64,000 nucleotides of DNA, taken from the NCBI RefSeq assembly GCF_051014685.1, contig NW_027479676.1, positions 1 through 64,000 of the forward strand. Reading direction: 5' to 3'. Positions 24,792 to 36,154 of this stretch are shown here, one piece after another (position 1 is the stretch's first letter; each line of letters opens with the position of its first letter). The DNA comes from Ptiloglossa arizonensis (taxonomy: Eukaryota > Arthropoda > Insecta > Hymenoptera > Colletidae). The notes beneath the pieces are model-generated. The model was not told where the DNA came from and searched no databases. It was given only the letters and a program-made list of their open reading frames with translations. Position numbers and translations under genes: made by a program.

Positions 24792-26940
24792 TTTGGAGGA
24801 GCAGAATTGCGAAAAATTTATTCTCTTCTCAACCATTTCTTAGCTTCAAACTCCCATATCTCGCGAACGGATTGACCTAACCGAAAAATTCCTATTGCAT
24901 CTGAAAGGAGAAACTCGCCCGATTACAAGGGTATGTGCATTTTTTCCCTAGGCCATTCTGGTTAAGCGTTTGGAGCAGCAGAATTGCGAAAAATTTATTC
25001 TCTTCTCAACCATTTCTTAGCTTCAAACTCCCATATCTCGCGAACGGATTGACCGAACCCAAAAATTCCTATTGCATCTGAAAGTAGAAACTCGCCCGAT
25101 TACAACGGTCTGTGCATTTTTTCCCTAGGCCATTCTGGTTAAGCGTTTGGAGCAGCAGAATTGCGAAAAATTTATTCTCTTCTCAACCATTTCTTAGCTT
25201 CAAACTCCCATATCTTGCGAACGGATTGACCTAACCCAAAAATTCCTATTGCATCTGAAAGTAGAAACTCGCCCGATTACAACGGTATGTGTATTTTTTT
25301 TCCCTAGGCCAATCTGGTTAAGCGTTTGGAGCAGCAGAGTTGCGAAAAATTTTTTGCCTTCTCAACCATTTCTTGGCTTCAAACTCCCATATCTCGCGAA
25401 CGGATTGACCTAACCCAAAAATTCCTATTGCATCTGAAAGTAGAAACTCGCCCGATTACAAAGGTATGTGTATTTTTTCCCTATGCCATTCTGGTTAAGC
25501 GTTTGGAGCAGCAGAATTGCGAAAAATTGTTTGCCTTCTCAACCATTATTTGGCTTCAAACTCCCATATCTCGCGAACGGATTGACCTAACCCAAAAATT
25601 CCTGTTGCGTATGAAAGTAGAAACTCGCCCGATTACAACGGTATGTGTATTTTTTCCCTAGGCCATTCTGGTTAAGCGTTTGGAGCAGCAGAATTGCGAA
25701 AAATTGTTTGCCTTCTCAACCATTTCTTGGCTTCAAACTCCCATATCTCGCGAACGGATTGACCTAACCCAAAAATTCCTGTTGCGTATGAAAGTAGAAA
25801 CTTGCCCGATTACAACGGTCTGTGCATTTTTTCCCTAGGCCATTCTGGTTAAGCGTTTGGAGGAGCAGAATTGCGAAAAATTTATTCTCTTCTCAACCAT
25901 TTCTTAGCTTCAAACTCCCATATCTCGCGAACGGATTGACCTAACCGAAAAATTCCTATTGCATCTGAAAGGAGAAACTCGCCCGATTACAAGGGTATGT
26001 GCATTTTTTCCCTAGGCCATTCTGGTTAAGCGTTTGGAGCAGCAGAATTGCGAAAAATTTATTCTCTTCTCAACCATTTCTTAGCTTCAAACTCCCATAT
26101 CTCGCGAACGGATTGACCGAACCCAAAAATTCCTATTGCATCTGAAAGTAGAAACTCGCCCGATTACAACGGTATGTGCATTTTTTCCCTAGGCCCTTCT
26201 GGTTAAGCGTTTGGAGCAGCAGAATTGCGAAAAATTTATTCTCTTCTCAACCATTTCTTAGCTTCAAACTCCCATATCTCGCGAGCGGATTGACCTAACC
26301 CAAAAATTCCTATTGCATCTGAAAGTAGAAACTCGCCCGATTACAAAGGTATGTGTATTTTTTCCCTATGCCATTCTGGTTAAGCGTTTGGAGCAGCAGA
26401 ATTGCGAAAAATTGTTTGCCTTCTCAACCATTATTTGGCTTCAAACTCCCATATCTCGCGAACGGATTGACCTAACCCAAAAATTCCTGTTGCGTATGAA
26501 AGTAGAAACTCGCCCGATTACAACGGTATGTGTATTTTTTCCCTAGGCCATTCTGGTTAAGCGTTTGGAGCAGCAGAATTGCGAAAAATTGTTTGCCTTC
26601 TCAACCATTTCTTGGCTTCAAACTCCCATATCTCGCGAACGGATTGACCTAACCCAAAAATTCCTGTTGCGTATGAAAGTAGAAACTTGCCCGATTACAA
26701 CGGTCTGTGCATTTTTCCCCTAGGCCATTCTGGTTAAGCGTTTGGAGGAGCAGAATTGCGAAAAATTTATTCTCTTCTCAACCATTTCTTAGCTTCAAAC
26801 TCCCATATCTCGCGAACGGATTGACCTAACCGAAAAATTCCTATTGCATCTGAAAGGAGAAACTCGCCCGATTACAAGGGTATGTGCATTTTTTCCCTAG
26901 GCCATTCTGGTTAAGCGTTTGGAGCAGCAGAATTGCGAAA
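24792..26940 (+). repeat. GAGGAGCAG-marked HOR cluster, composite of two earlier segments
   Basis: Positions 24,792-25,855 match 10,271-11,334 at offset 14,521. They share the unusual AGAGTTGCG opening at 25,335 (10,814 in the earlier copy) and the eight-T ending. Positions 25,856-26,940 match 16,468-17,540 at offset 9,388, sharing CCCTAGGCCCTTC and CTCGCGAGCGG. The switch between the two templates falls at the GAGGAGCAG monomer that both have in common, as expected for homologous unequal exchange. Confidence 0.8.
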
Positions 26941-28501
26941 AATTTATTCTCTTCTCAACCATTTCTTAGCTTCAAACTCCCATATCTTGCGAACGGATTG
27001 ACCTAATCCAAAAATTCCTATTGCATCTGAAAGTAGAAACTCGCCCGATTACAACGGTATGTGTATTTTTTTTCCCTAGGCCAATCTGGTTAAGCGTTTG
27101 GAGCAGCAGAATTGCGAAAAATTTTTTGCCTTCTCAACCATTTCTTGGCTTCAAACTCCCATATCTCGCGAACGGATTGACCTAACCCAAAAATTCCTAT
27201 TGCATCTGAAAGTAGAAACTCGCCCGATTACAAAGGTATGTGTATTTTTTCCCTATGCCATTCTGGTTAAGCGTTTGGAGCAGCAGAATTGCGAAAAATT
27301 GTTTGCCTTCTCAACCATTATTTGGCTTCAAACTCCCATATCTCGCGAACGGATTGACCTAACCCAAAAATTCCTGTTGCGTATGAAAGTAGGAACTCGC
27401 CCGATTACAACGGTATGTGTATTTTTTCCCTAGGCCATTCTGGTTAAGCGTTTGGAGCAGCAGAATTGCGAAAAATTGTTTGCCTTCTCAACTATTTCTT
27501 GGCTTCAAACTCCCATATCTCGCGAACGGATTGACCTAACCCAAAAATTCCTGTTGCGTATGAAAGTAGAAACTTGCCCGATTACAACGGTATGTGTATT
27601 TTTTCCCTAGGCCATTCTCGTTAAGCGTTTGGAGCGGCAGAATTGCGAAAAATTTATTCTCTTCTCAACCATTTCTTAGCTTCAAACTCCCATATCTCGC
27701 GAACGCATTGATCTAACCAAAAAATTCCTATTGCATCTGAAAGTAGAAACTCGCCCGATTACAAAGGTATGTGTATTTTTTCCCTATGCCGTTCTGGTTA
27801 AGCGTTTGGGGCAGCAGAATTGCGAAAAATTGTTTGCCTTCTCAACCATTTCTTGGCTTCAAACTCCCATATCTCGCGAACGGATTGACCTAACCCAAAA
27901 ATTCCTGTTGCGTATGAAAGTAGAAACTCGCCCGATTTCAACGGTATGTGTATTTTTTCCCTAGGCCATTCTGGTTAAGCGATTGGAGCAGCAGAAGTGC
28001 GAAAAATTTGTTGTCTTCTCAACCATTTCTTCGCTTCATAGTCCCATATCTCGCGAACGGATTGACCTACCCCAAAAATTCCTATTGCATCTGAAAGTAG
28101 AAACTCGCCCGATTACAACGGTATGTGTATTTTTCCCCTAGGCCATTCTGGTTAAGCGATTGGAGCAGCAGAAGTGCGATAAATTTGTTGTCTTCTCAAC
28201 CATTTCTTCGCTTCATAGTCCCATATCTCGCGAACGGATTGACCTAACCCAAAAATTCCTATTGCATCTGAAAGTAGAAACTCGCCCGATTACAACAGTA
28301 TGTGTATTTTTTCCCTAGGCAATTCTGGTTAAGCGATTGGAGCAGCAGAATAGCGAAAAATTTATTCTCTTCTCAACCATTTCTTAGCTTCAAACTCCCA
28401 TATCTCGCGAACGGATTGACCTAACCCAAAAATTCCTATTGCATCTGAAAGTAGAAACTCGCCCGATTACAACGGTCTGTGCATTTTTTCCCTAGGCCAT
28501 T
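26940..28501 (+). repeat. Monomer mosaic joining two HOR domains
   Basis: Contains an eight-T monomer near 27,066, the TTGTTTGCC/ATTATTTGG pair, and a CGAACGCATTGATCTAACC monomer near 27,710. After that come the GTTTGGGGCAG type near 27,805 and two CATAGTCCC types near 28,035 and 28,212. I find no tandem duplication of the whole stretch inside the window. Individual monomers all belong to classes seen elsewhere. Nothing other than satellite is present. Confidence 0.75.
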
Positions 28502-31500
28502 CTGGTTAAGCGTTTGGAGCAGCAGAATTGCGAAAAATTTTTTGCCTTCTCAACCATTTCTTGGCTTCAAACTCCCATATCTCGCGAACGGATTGAGCTA
28601 ACCCAAAAATTCCTATTGCATCGGAAAGTAGAAACTCGCCCGATTACAACGGTATGTGTTTTTTTCCCCTAGGCCATTCTGGTTAAGCGATTGGAGCAGC
28701 AGAATTGCGAAAAATTTGTTGTCTTCTCAACCATTTCTTCGCTTCATAGTCCCATATCTCGCGAACGGATTGACCTACCCCAAAAATTCCTACTGCATCT
28801 GAAAGTAGAAACTCCCCCGATTACGACGGTATGTGTATTTTTTCCCTATGCCATTCTGGTTAAGCGTTTGGAGCAGCAGAATTGCGAAAAATTTATTCTC
28901 TTCTCAACCATTTCTTAGCTTCAAACTCCCATATCTTGCGAACGGATTGACCTAACCCAAAAATTCCTATTGCATCTGAAAGTAGAAACTCGCCCGATTA
29001 CAGCGGTATGTGTATTTTTACTCTAGGCCATTCTGGTTAAGCGTTTGGAGCAGCAGAATTGCGAAAAATTTTTTGCCTTCTCAACCATTTCTTGGCTTCA
29101 TAATACCCTATCTCGCTAACCGATTGACCTAACCCAAAAATTCCTATTGCATCTGAAAGTAGAAACTCGCCCGATTACAACGGTATGTTTATTTTTTCCC
29201 TAGGCCAATCTGGTTAAGCGTTTGGAGCAGCAGAATTGCGAAAAATTTTTTGCCTTCTCAACCATTTCTTGGCTTAAAACTCCCATATCTCGCGAACGGA
29301 TTGACCTAACCCAAAAATTCCTGTTGCGTATGAAAGTAGAAACTCGCCCGATTTCAACGGTGTGTGTATTTTTCTCCTAGGCCATTCTGGTTAAGCGATT
29401 GGAGCAGCAGAAGTGCGAAAAATTTGTTGTCTTCTCAACCATTTCTTCGCTTCATAGTCCCATATCTCGCGAACGGATTGACCAAACCCAAAAATTCCTG
29501 CTGCGTCTGGAAGTAGAAACTCGCCCGATTACAACGGTATGCGTATTTTTTCCCTAGGCCATTCTGGTTAAGCGTTTGGAGCAGCAGAAGTGCGAAAAAT
29601 TTGTTGTCTTGTCAACCATTTCTTAGCTTCACACTGCCATATCTCGCGAACGGATTGACCTAACCCAAAAATTCCTATTGCATCTGAAAGTAGAAACTCG
29701 CCCGATTACAACGGTCTGTGCATTTTTTCCCTAGGCCATTCTGGTTAAGCGTTTGGAGGAGCAGAATTCCGAAAAATTTATTCTCTTCTCAACCATTTCT
29801 TAGCTTCAAACTCCCATATCTCGCGAACGGATTGACCTAACCGAAAAATTCCTATTGCATCTGAAAGTAGAAACTCGCCCGATTACAACGGTATGTGCAT
29901 TTTTTCCCTAGGCCATTCTGGTTAAGCGTTTGGTGCAGCAGAATTGCGAAAAATTTATTCTCTTCTCAACCATTTCTTAGCTTCAGACTCCCATATCTCG
30001 CGAACGGATTGACCTAACCCAAAAATTCCTATTGCATCTGAAAGTAGGAACTCGCCCGATTACAAAGGTATGTGCATTTTTTCCCTATTACGTTCTGGTT
30101 AAGCGTTTGGAGCAGCAGAATTGCGAAAAATTGTTTGCCTTCTCAACCATTTCTTGGCTTCAAACCCCCATATCTCGCGAACGTATTGACCTAACCCAAA
30201 AATTCCTGTTGCGTATGAAAGTAGAAACTCGCCCGATTTCAACGGTATGTGTATTTTTTCCCTAGGCCATTCTGGTTAAGCGATTGGAGCAGCAGAAGTG
30301 CGAAAAATTTGTTGTCTTTTCAACCATTTCTTAGCTTCAAAGTCCCATATCTCGCGAACGGATTGACCTAACCCAAAAATTCCTATTGCATCTGAAAGTA
30401 GAAACTCGCCCGATTACAAGGGTATGTGCATTTTTTCCCTAGGCCATTCTGGTTAAGAGTTTGGAGCAGCAGAATTGCGAAAAATTTATTCTCTTCTCAA
30501 CCATTTCTTAGCTTCAAACTCCCATATCTCGCGAACGGATTGACCTAACCCAAAAATTCCTATTGCATCTGAAAGTAGAAACTCGCCCGATTACAACGGT
30601 ATGTGTATTTTTTTTCCCTAGGCCAATCTGGTTAAGCGTTTGGAGCAGCAGAATTGCGAAAAATTTTTTGCCTTCTCAACCATTTCTTGGCTTCAAACTC
30701 CCATATCTCGCGAACGGATTGACCTAACCCAAAAATTCCTATTGCATCGGAAAGTAGAAACTCGCCCGATTACAACGGTATGTGTTTTTTTCCCCTAGGC
30801 CATTCTGGTTAAGCGATTGGAGCAGCAGAATTGCGAAAAATTTGTTGTCTTCTCAACCATTTCTTCGCTTCATAGTCCCATATCTCGCGAACGGATTGAC
30901 CTACCCCAAAAATTCCTATTGCATCTGAAAGTAGAAACTCCCCCGATTACGACGGTATGTGTATTTTTTCCCTATGCCATTCTGGTTAAGCGTTTGGAGC
31001 AGCAGAATTGCGAAAAATTTATTCTCTTCTCAACCATTTCTTAGCTTCAAACTCCCATATCTTGCGAACGGATTGACCTAACCCAAAAATTCCTATTGCA
31101 TCTGAAAGTAGAAACTCGCCCGATTACAGCGGTATGTGTATTTTTACTCTAGGCCATTCTGGTTAAGCGTTTGGAGCAGCAGAATTGCGAAAAATTTTTT
31201 GCCTTCTCAACCATTTCTTGGCTTCATAATACCCTATCTCGCTAACCGATTGACCTAACCCAAAAATTCCTATTGCATCTGAAAGTAGAAACTCGCCCGA
31301 TTACAACGGTATGTTTATTTTTTCCCTAGGCCAATCTGGTTAAGCGTTTGGAGCAGCAGAATTGCGAAAAATTTTTTGCCTTCTCAACCATTTCTTGGCT
31401 TAAAACTCCCATATCTCGCGAACGGATTGACCTATCCCAAAAATTCCTGTTGCGTATGAAAGTAGAAACTCGCCCGATTTCAACGGTGTGTGTATTTTTC

Positions 31501-31713
31501 TCCTAGGCCATTCTGGTTAAGCGATTGGAGCAGCAGAAGTGCGAAAAATTTGTTGTCTTCTCAACCATTTCTTCGCTTCATAGTCCCATATCTCGCGAAC
31601 GGATTGACCAAACCCAAAAATTCCTGCTGCGTCTGGAAGTAGAAACTCGCCCGATTACAACGGTATGCGTATTTTTTCCCTAGGCCATTCTGGTTAAGCG
31701 TTTGGAGCAGCAG
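28502..31713 (+). repeat. 12-mer HOR (2,126 bp), one full and one half copy
   Basis: Copy 1 spans 28,502-30,627 and copy 2 begins at 30,628. Rare shared marks at a spacing of 2,126 bp are GGTATGTGTTTTTTTCCCC (28,652 and 30,778), ACAGCGGTATG (29,001 and 31,127) and GGTATGTTTATTTTTTCCC (near 29,184 and 31,310). The length is twelve monomers plus two bases, explained by the eight-T monomer near 30,609. Copy 2 breaks at about 31,713, where an AGAAGTGCG opening runs straight into TTAAATTTTTTGCC, a hybrid monomer not present in copy 1. Confidence 0.88.
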
Positions 31714-31949
31714 AAGTGCGTTAAATTTTTTGCCTTCTCAACCATTTCTTGGCTTCAAACTCCCATATGTCGCGAACGGATTGACCTAACCCAAAAATTC
31801 CTATTGCATCTGAAGGTAGAAACTCGCCCGATTACAATGGTATGTGTATTTTTTCCCTAGGCCATTCTCGTTAAGCGTTTGGAGCAGCAGAATTGCGAAA
31901 AATTTATTCTCTTCTCAACCATTTCTTAGCTTCAAACTCCCATATCTCG

Positions 31950-32650
31950 CGAACGCATAGATCTAACCAAAAAATTCCTATTGCATCTGAAAGTAGAAAC
32001 TCGCCCGATTACAACGGTATGTGTATTTTTTACCTACGCCAATCTGGTTAAGCGTTTGGAGCAGCAGAATTGCGAAAAATTTTTTGCCTTCTCAACAATT
32101 TCTTGGCTTCAAACTCCCATATGTCGCGAACGGATTGACCTAACCCAAAAATTCCTATTGCATCTGAAAGTAGAAACTCGACCGATTACAATGGTATGTG
32201 CATTTTTTCCCTAGGCCATTCTCGTTAAGCGTTTGGAGCAGCAGAAGTGCGAAAAATTTGTGGCCTTCTCAACCATTTCTTGGCTTCAAACTCCCTTATC
32301 TTGCGAACGGATTGATCTAACCAAAAAATTCCTATTGCATCTGAAAGTAGAAACTCGCCCGATTACAACGGTATGTGTATTTTTTACCTACGCCAATCTG
32401 GTTAAGCGTTTGGAGCAGCAGAATTGCGAAAAATTTTTTGCCTTCTCAACAATTTCTTGGCTTCAAACTCCCATATGTCGCGAACGGATTGACCTAACCC
32501 AAAAATTCCTATTGCATCTGAAAGTAGAAACTCGACCGATTACAATGGTATGTGCATTTTTTCCCTAGGCCATTCTCGTTAAGCGTTTGGAGCAGCAGAA
32601 GTGCGAAAAATTTGTGGCCTTGTCAACCATTTCTTGGCTTCAAACTCCCT
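31950..32650 (+). repeat. Dimeric HOR (354 bp) in tandem
   Basis: TACCTACGCCAATCTGG occurs at 32,031 and 32,385, and ACTCGACCGATTACAATGG near 32,177 and 32,531, both exactly 354 bp apart. CAACAATTTCTTGG recurs at the same spacing. The junction monomer near 32,312 reads CGGATTGATCTAACC. It has the left half of the CCCTTATCTTGCG class and the right half of the GATCTAACC class, so the exchange took place inside the conserved core. Confidence 0.88.
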
Positions 32651-32789
32651 TATCTTGCGAACGGATTGACCTAACCCAAAAATTGCTATTGCATTTGAAA
32701 GTAGAAACTCGCCCGATTACAACGGTATGTGTATTTTTACTCTAGGCCATTCTGGTTAAGCTTTTGGAGCAGCAGAATTGCGAAAAATT

Positions 32790-35700
32790 TTTTGCCTTCT
32801 CAACCATTTCTTGGCTTCATAATACCCTATCTCGCTAACCGATTGACCTAACCCAAAAATTCCTATTGCATCTGAAAGTAGAAACTCGCCCGATTACAAC
32901 GGTATGTGTATTTTTTCCCTTGGCCATTCTGGTTAAGTGATTGGAGCAGCAGAAGTGCGAAAAATTTGTTGTCTTGTCAACCATTTCTTAGCTTCAAACT
33001 GCCATATCTCGCGAACGGATTGACCTAACCCAAAAATTCCTATTGCATCTGACAGTAGAAACTCGCCCGATTACAACGGTCTGTGCATTTTTTCCCTAGG
33101 CCATTCTGGTTAAGCGTTTGGAGGAGCAGAATTGCGAAAAATTTATTCTCTTCTCAACCATTTCTTAGCTTCAAGCTCCCATATCTCGCGAACGGATTGA
33201 CCTTACCGAAAAATTCCTATTGCATCTGAAAGTAGAAACTCGCCCGATTACAAGGGTATGTGCATTTTTTCCCTAGGCCATTCTGGTTAAGCGTTTGGAG
33301 CAGCAGAATTGCGAAAAATTTATTCTCTTCTCAACCATTTCTTAGCTTCAAACTCCCATATCTCGCGAACGGATTGACCTAACCCAAAAACTCCTATTGC
33401 ATCTGAAAGTAGAAACTCGCCCGATTACAACGGTCTGTGCATTTTTTCCCTAGGCCATTCTGGTTAAGCGTTTGGAGCAGCAGAATTGCGAAAAATTTAT
33501 TCTCTTCTCAACCATTTCTTGGCTTCAAACTCCCATATCTCGCGAAAGGATTGACATAACCCAAAAATTCCTGTTGCGTATGAAAGTAGAAACTTGCCCG
33601 ATTACAACGGTATGTGTATTTTTTCCCTAGTCCATTCTCGTTAAGCGTTTGGAGGAGCAGAATTGCGAAAAATTTATTCTCTTCTCAACCATTTCTTAGC
33701 TTCAAGCTCCCATATCTCGCGAACGGATTGACCTTACCGAAAAATTCCTATTGCATCTGAAAGTAGAAACTCGCCCGCTTACAAGGGTATGTGCATTTTT
33801 TCCCTAGGCCATTCTGGTTAAGCGTTTGGAGCAGCAGAATTGCGAAAAATTTATTCTCTTCTCAACCATTTCTTAGCTTCAAACTCCCATATCTCGCGAA
33901 CGGATTGACCTAACCCAAAAACTCCTATTGCATCTGAAAGTAGAAACTCGCCCGTTTACAACGGTCTGTGCATTTTTTCCCTAGGCCATTCTGGTTAAGC
34001 GTTTGGAGCAGCAGAATTGCGAAAAATTTATTCTCTTCTCAACCATTTCTTGGCTTCAAACTCCCATATCTCGCGAAAGGATTGACATAACCCAACAATT
34101 CCTGTTGCGTATGAAAGTAGAAACTTGCCCGATTACAACGGTATGTGTATTTTTTCCCTAGTCCATTCTCGTTAAGCGTTTGGAGCAGCAGAATTGCGAA
34201 AAATTTATTCTCTTCTCAACCATTTCTTAGCTTCAAATTCCCATATCTCGCGAACGCATTGATCTAACCAAAAAATTCCTATTGCATCTGAAAGTAGAAA
34301 CTCGCACGATTACAACGGTATGTGTATTTTTTACCTAGGCCAATCTTGTTAAGCGTTTGGAGCAGCAGAATTGCGAAAAATTTTTTGCCTTCGCAACCAT
34401 TTCTTGGCTTCAAACTCCCATATCTCGCGAACGGATTGACCTAACCCAAAAATTCCTGTTGCATCTGAAAGTAGAAACTCGCCCGATTACAACGGTATGT
34501 GTATTTTTTCCCTAGGCCATTCTCGTTAAGCGTTTGGAGCAGCAGAATTGCGAAAAATTTATTCTCTTCTCAACCATTTCTTACCTTCAAACTCCCATAT
34601 CTCGCGAACGGATTGACCTAACCCAAAAATTCCTATTGCATCGGAAAGTAGAAACTCGCCCGAATACAACGGTATGTGTATTTTTCCCCTAGGCCATTCT
34701 GGTTAAGCGTTTGGAGCAGCAGAATTGCGAAAAATTTTTTGCCTTCTCAACCATTTCTTGGCTTCAAACTCCCATATCTCGCGAACGGATTGACCTAACC
34801 CAAAAATTCCTATTGCATCGGAAAGTAGAAACTCGCCCGAATACAACGGTATGTGTATTTTTCCCCTAGGCCATTCTGGTTAAGCGTTTGGAGCAGCAGA
34901 ATTGCGAAAAATTTGTTCTCTTCTCAACCATTTCTTAGCTTCAAACTCCCATATCTCGCGAACGGATTGACCTAACCCAAAAATTCCTATTGCATCTGAA
35001 AGTCGAAACTCGCCCGATTACAATGGTATGTGTATTTTTCCCCTAGGCCATTCTGGTTAAGCGTTTGGAGCAGCAGAATTGCGAAAAATTTTTTGCGTTC
35101 TTAAACATTTCTTGGCTTCAACCTGCCTTATCTTGCGAACGGATTGACCTAACCCAAAAATTGCTATTGCATTTGAAAGTAGAAACTCGCCCGATTACAA
35201 CGGTACGTGTATTTTTACTCTAGGCCATTCAGGTTAAGCGTTTGGAGCAGCAGAATTGCGAAAAATTTTTTGCCTTCTCAACCATTTCTTGGCTTCATAA
35301 TACCCTATCTCGCTAAACGATTGACCTAACCCAAAAATTCCTATTGCATCTGAAAGTAGAAACTCGCCCGATTACAACGGTATGCGTATTTTTTCCCTAG
35401 GCCATTCTGGTTAAGTGATTGGAGCAGCAGAAGTGCGAAAAATTTGTTGTCTTGTCAACCATTTCTTAGCTTCAAACTGCCATATCTCGCGAACGGATTG
35501 ACCTAACCCAAAAATTCCTATTGCATCTGACAGTAGAAACTCGCCCGATTACAACGGTCTGTGCATTTTTTCCCTAGGCCATTCTGGTTAAGCGTTTGGA
35601 GGAGCAGAATTGCGAAAAATTTATTCTCTTCTCAACCATTTCTTAGCTTCAAACTCCCATATCTCGCGAACGGATTGACCTAACCGAAAAATTCCTATTG

Positions 35701-36154
35701 CATCTGAAAGTAGAAACTCGCCCGATTACAAGGGTATGTGCATTTTTTCCCTAGGGCATTCTGGTTAAGCGTTTGGAGCAGCAGAATTGCGAAAAATTTA
35801 TTCTCTTCTCAACCATTTCTTAGCTTCAAACTCCCATATCTCGCGAACGGATTGACCTAACCCAAAAATTCCTATTGCATCTGAAAGTAGAAACTCGCCC
35901 GATTACAACGGTCTGTGCATTTTTTCCCTAGGCCATTCTGGTTAAGCGTTTGGAGCAGCAGAATTGCGAAAAATTTATTCTCTTCTCAACCATTTCTTAG
36001 CTTCAAACTCCCATATCTTGCGAACGGATTGACCTAACCCAAAAATTCCTATTGCATCTGAAAGTAGAAACTCGCCCGATTACAACGGTATGTGTATTTT
36101 TTTTCCCTAGTCCAATCTGGTTAAGCGTTTGGAGCAGCAGAATTGCGAAAAAGT
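32790..36154 (+). repeat. 19-mer HOR (3,365 bp), copy 1
   Basis: Nineteen monomers plus two extra T. Paired landmarks at exactly 3,365 bp are the CCCTTGGCC ending (32,921 and 36,286), CCCGTTTACAACGG (33,951 and 37,316) and CATAATACCC (32,818 and 36,183). The right edge is set by the private AAGTTTTTGCC at 36,151, which recurs at 39,516. Differences seen between copies are few: CCCGCTTAC near 33,775 versus CCCGATTAC near 37,140, and CGCTAAACG near 35,312 versus CGCTAACCG. Within the unit a trimer (33,121-33,651 and 33,652-34,182) and a single monomer (CCCGAATAC marks at about 34,660 and 34,837) are themselves duplicated. Confidence 0.92.
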
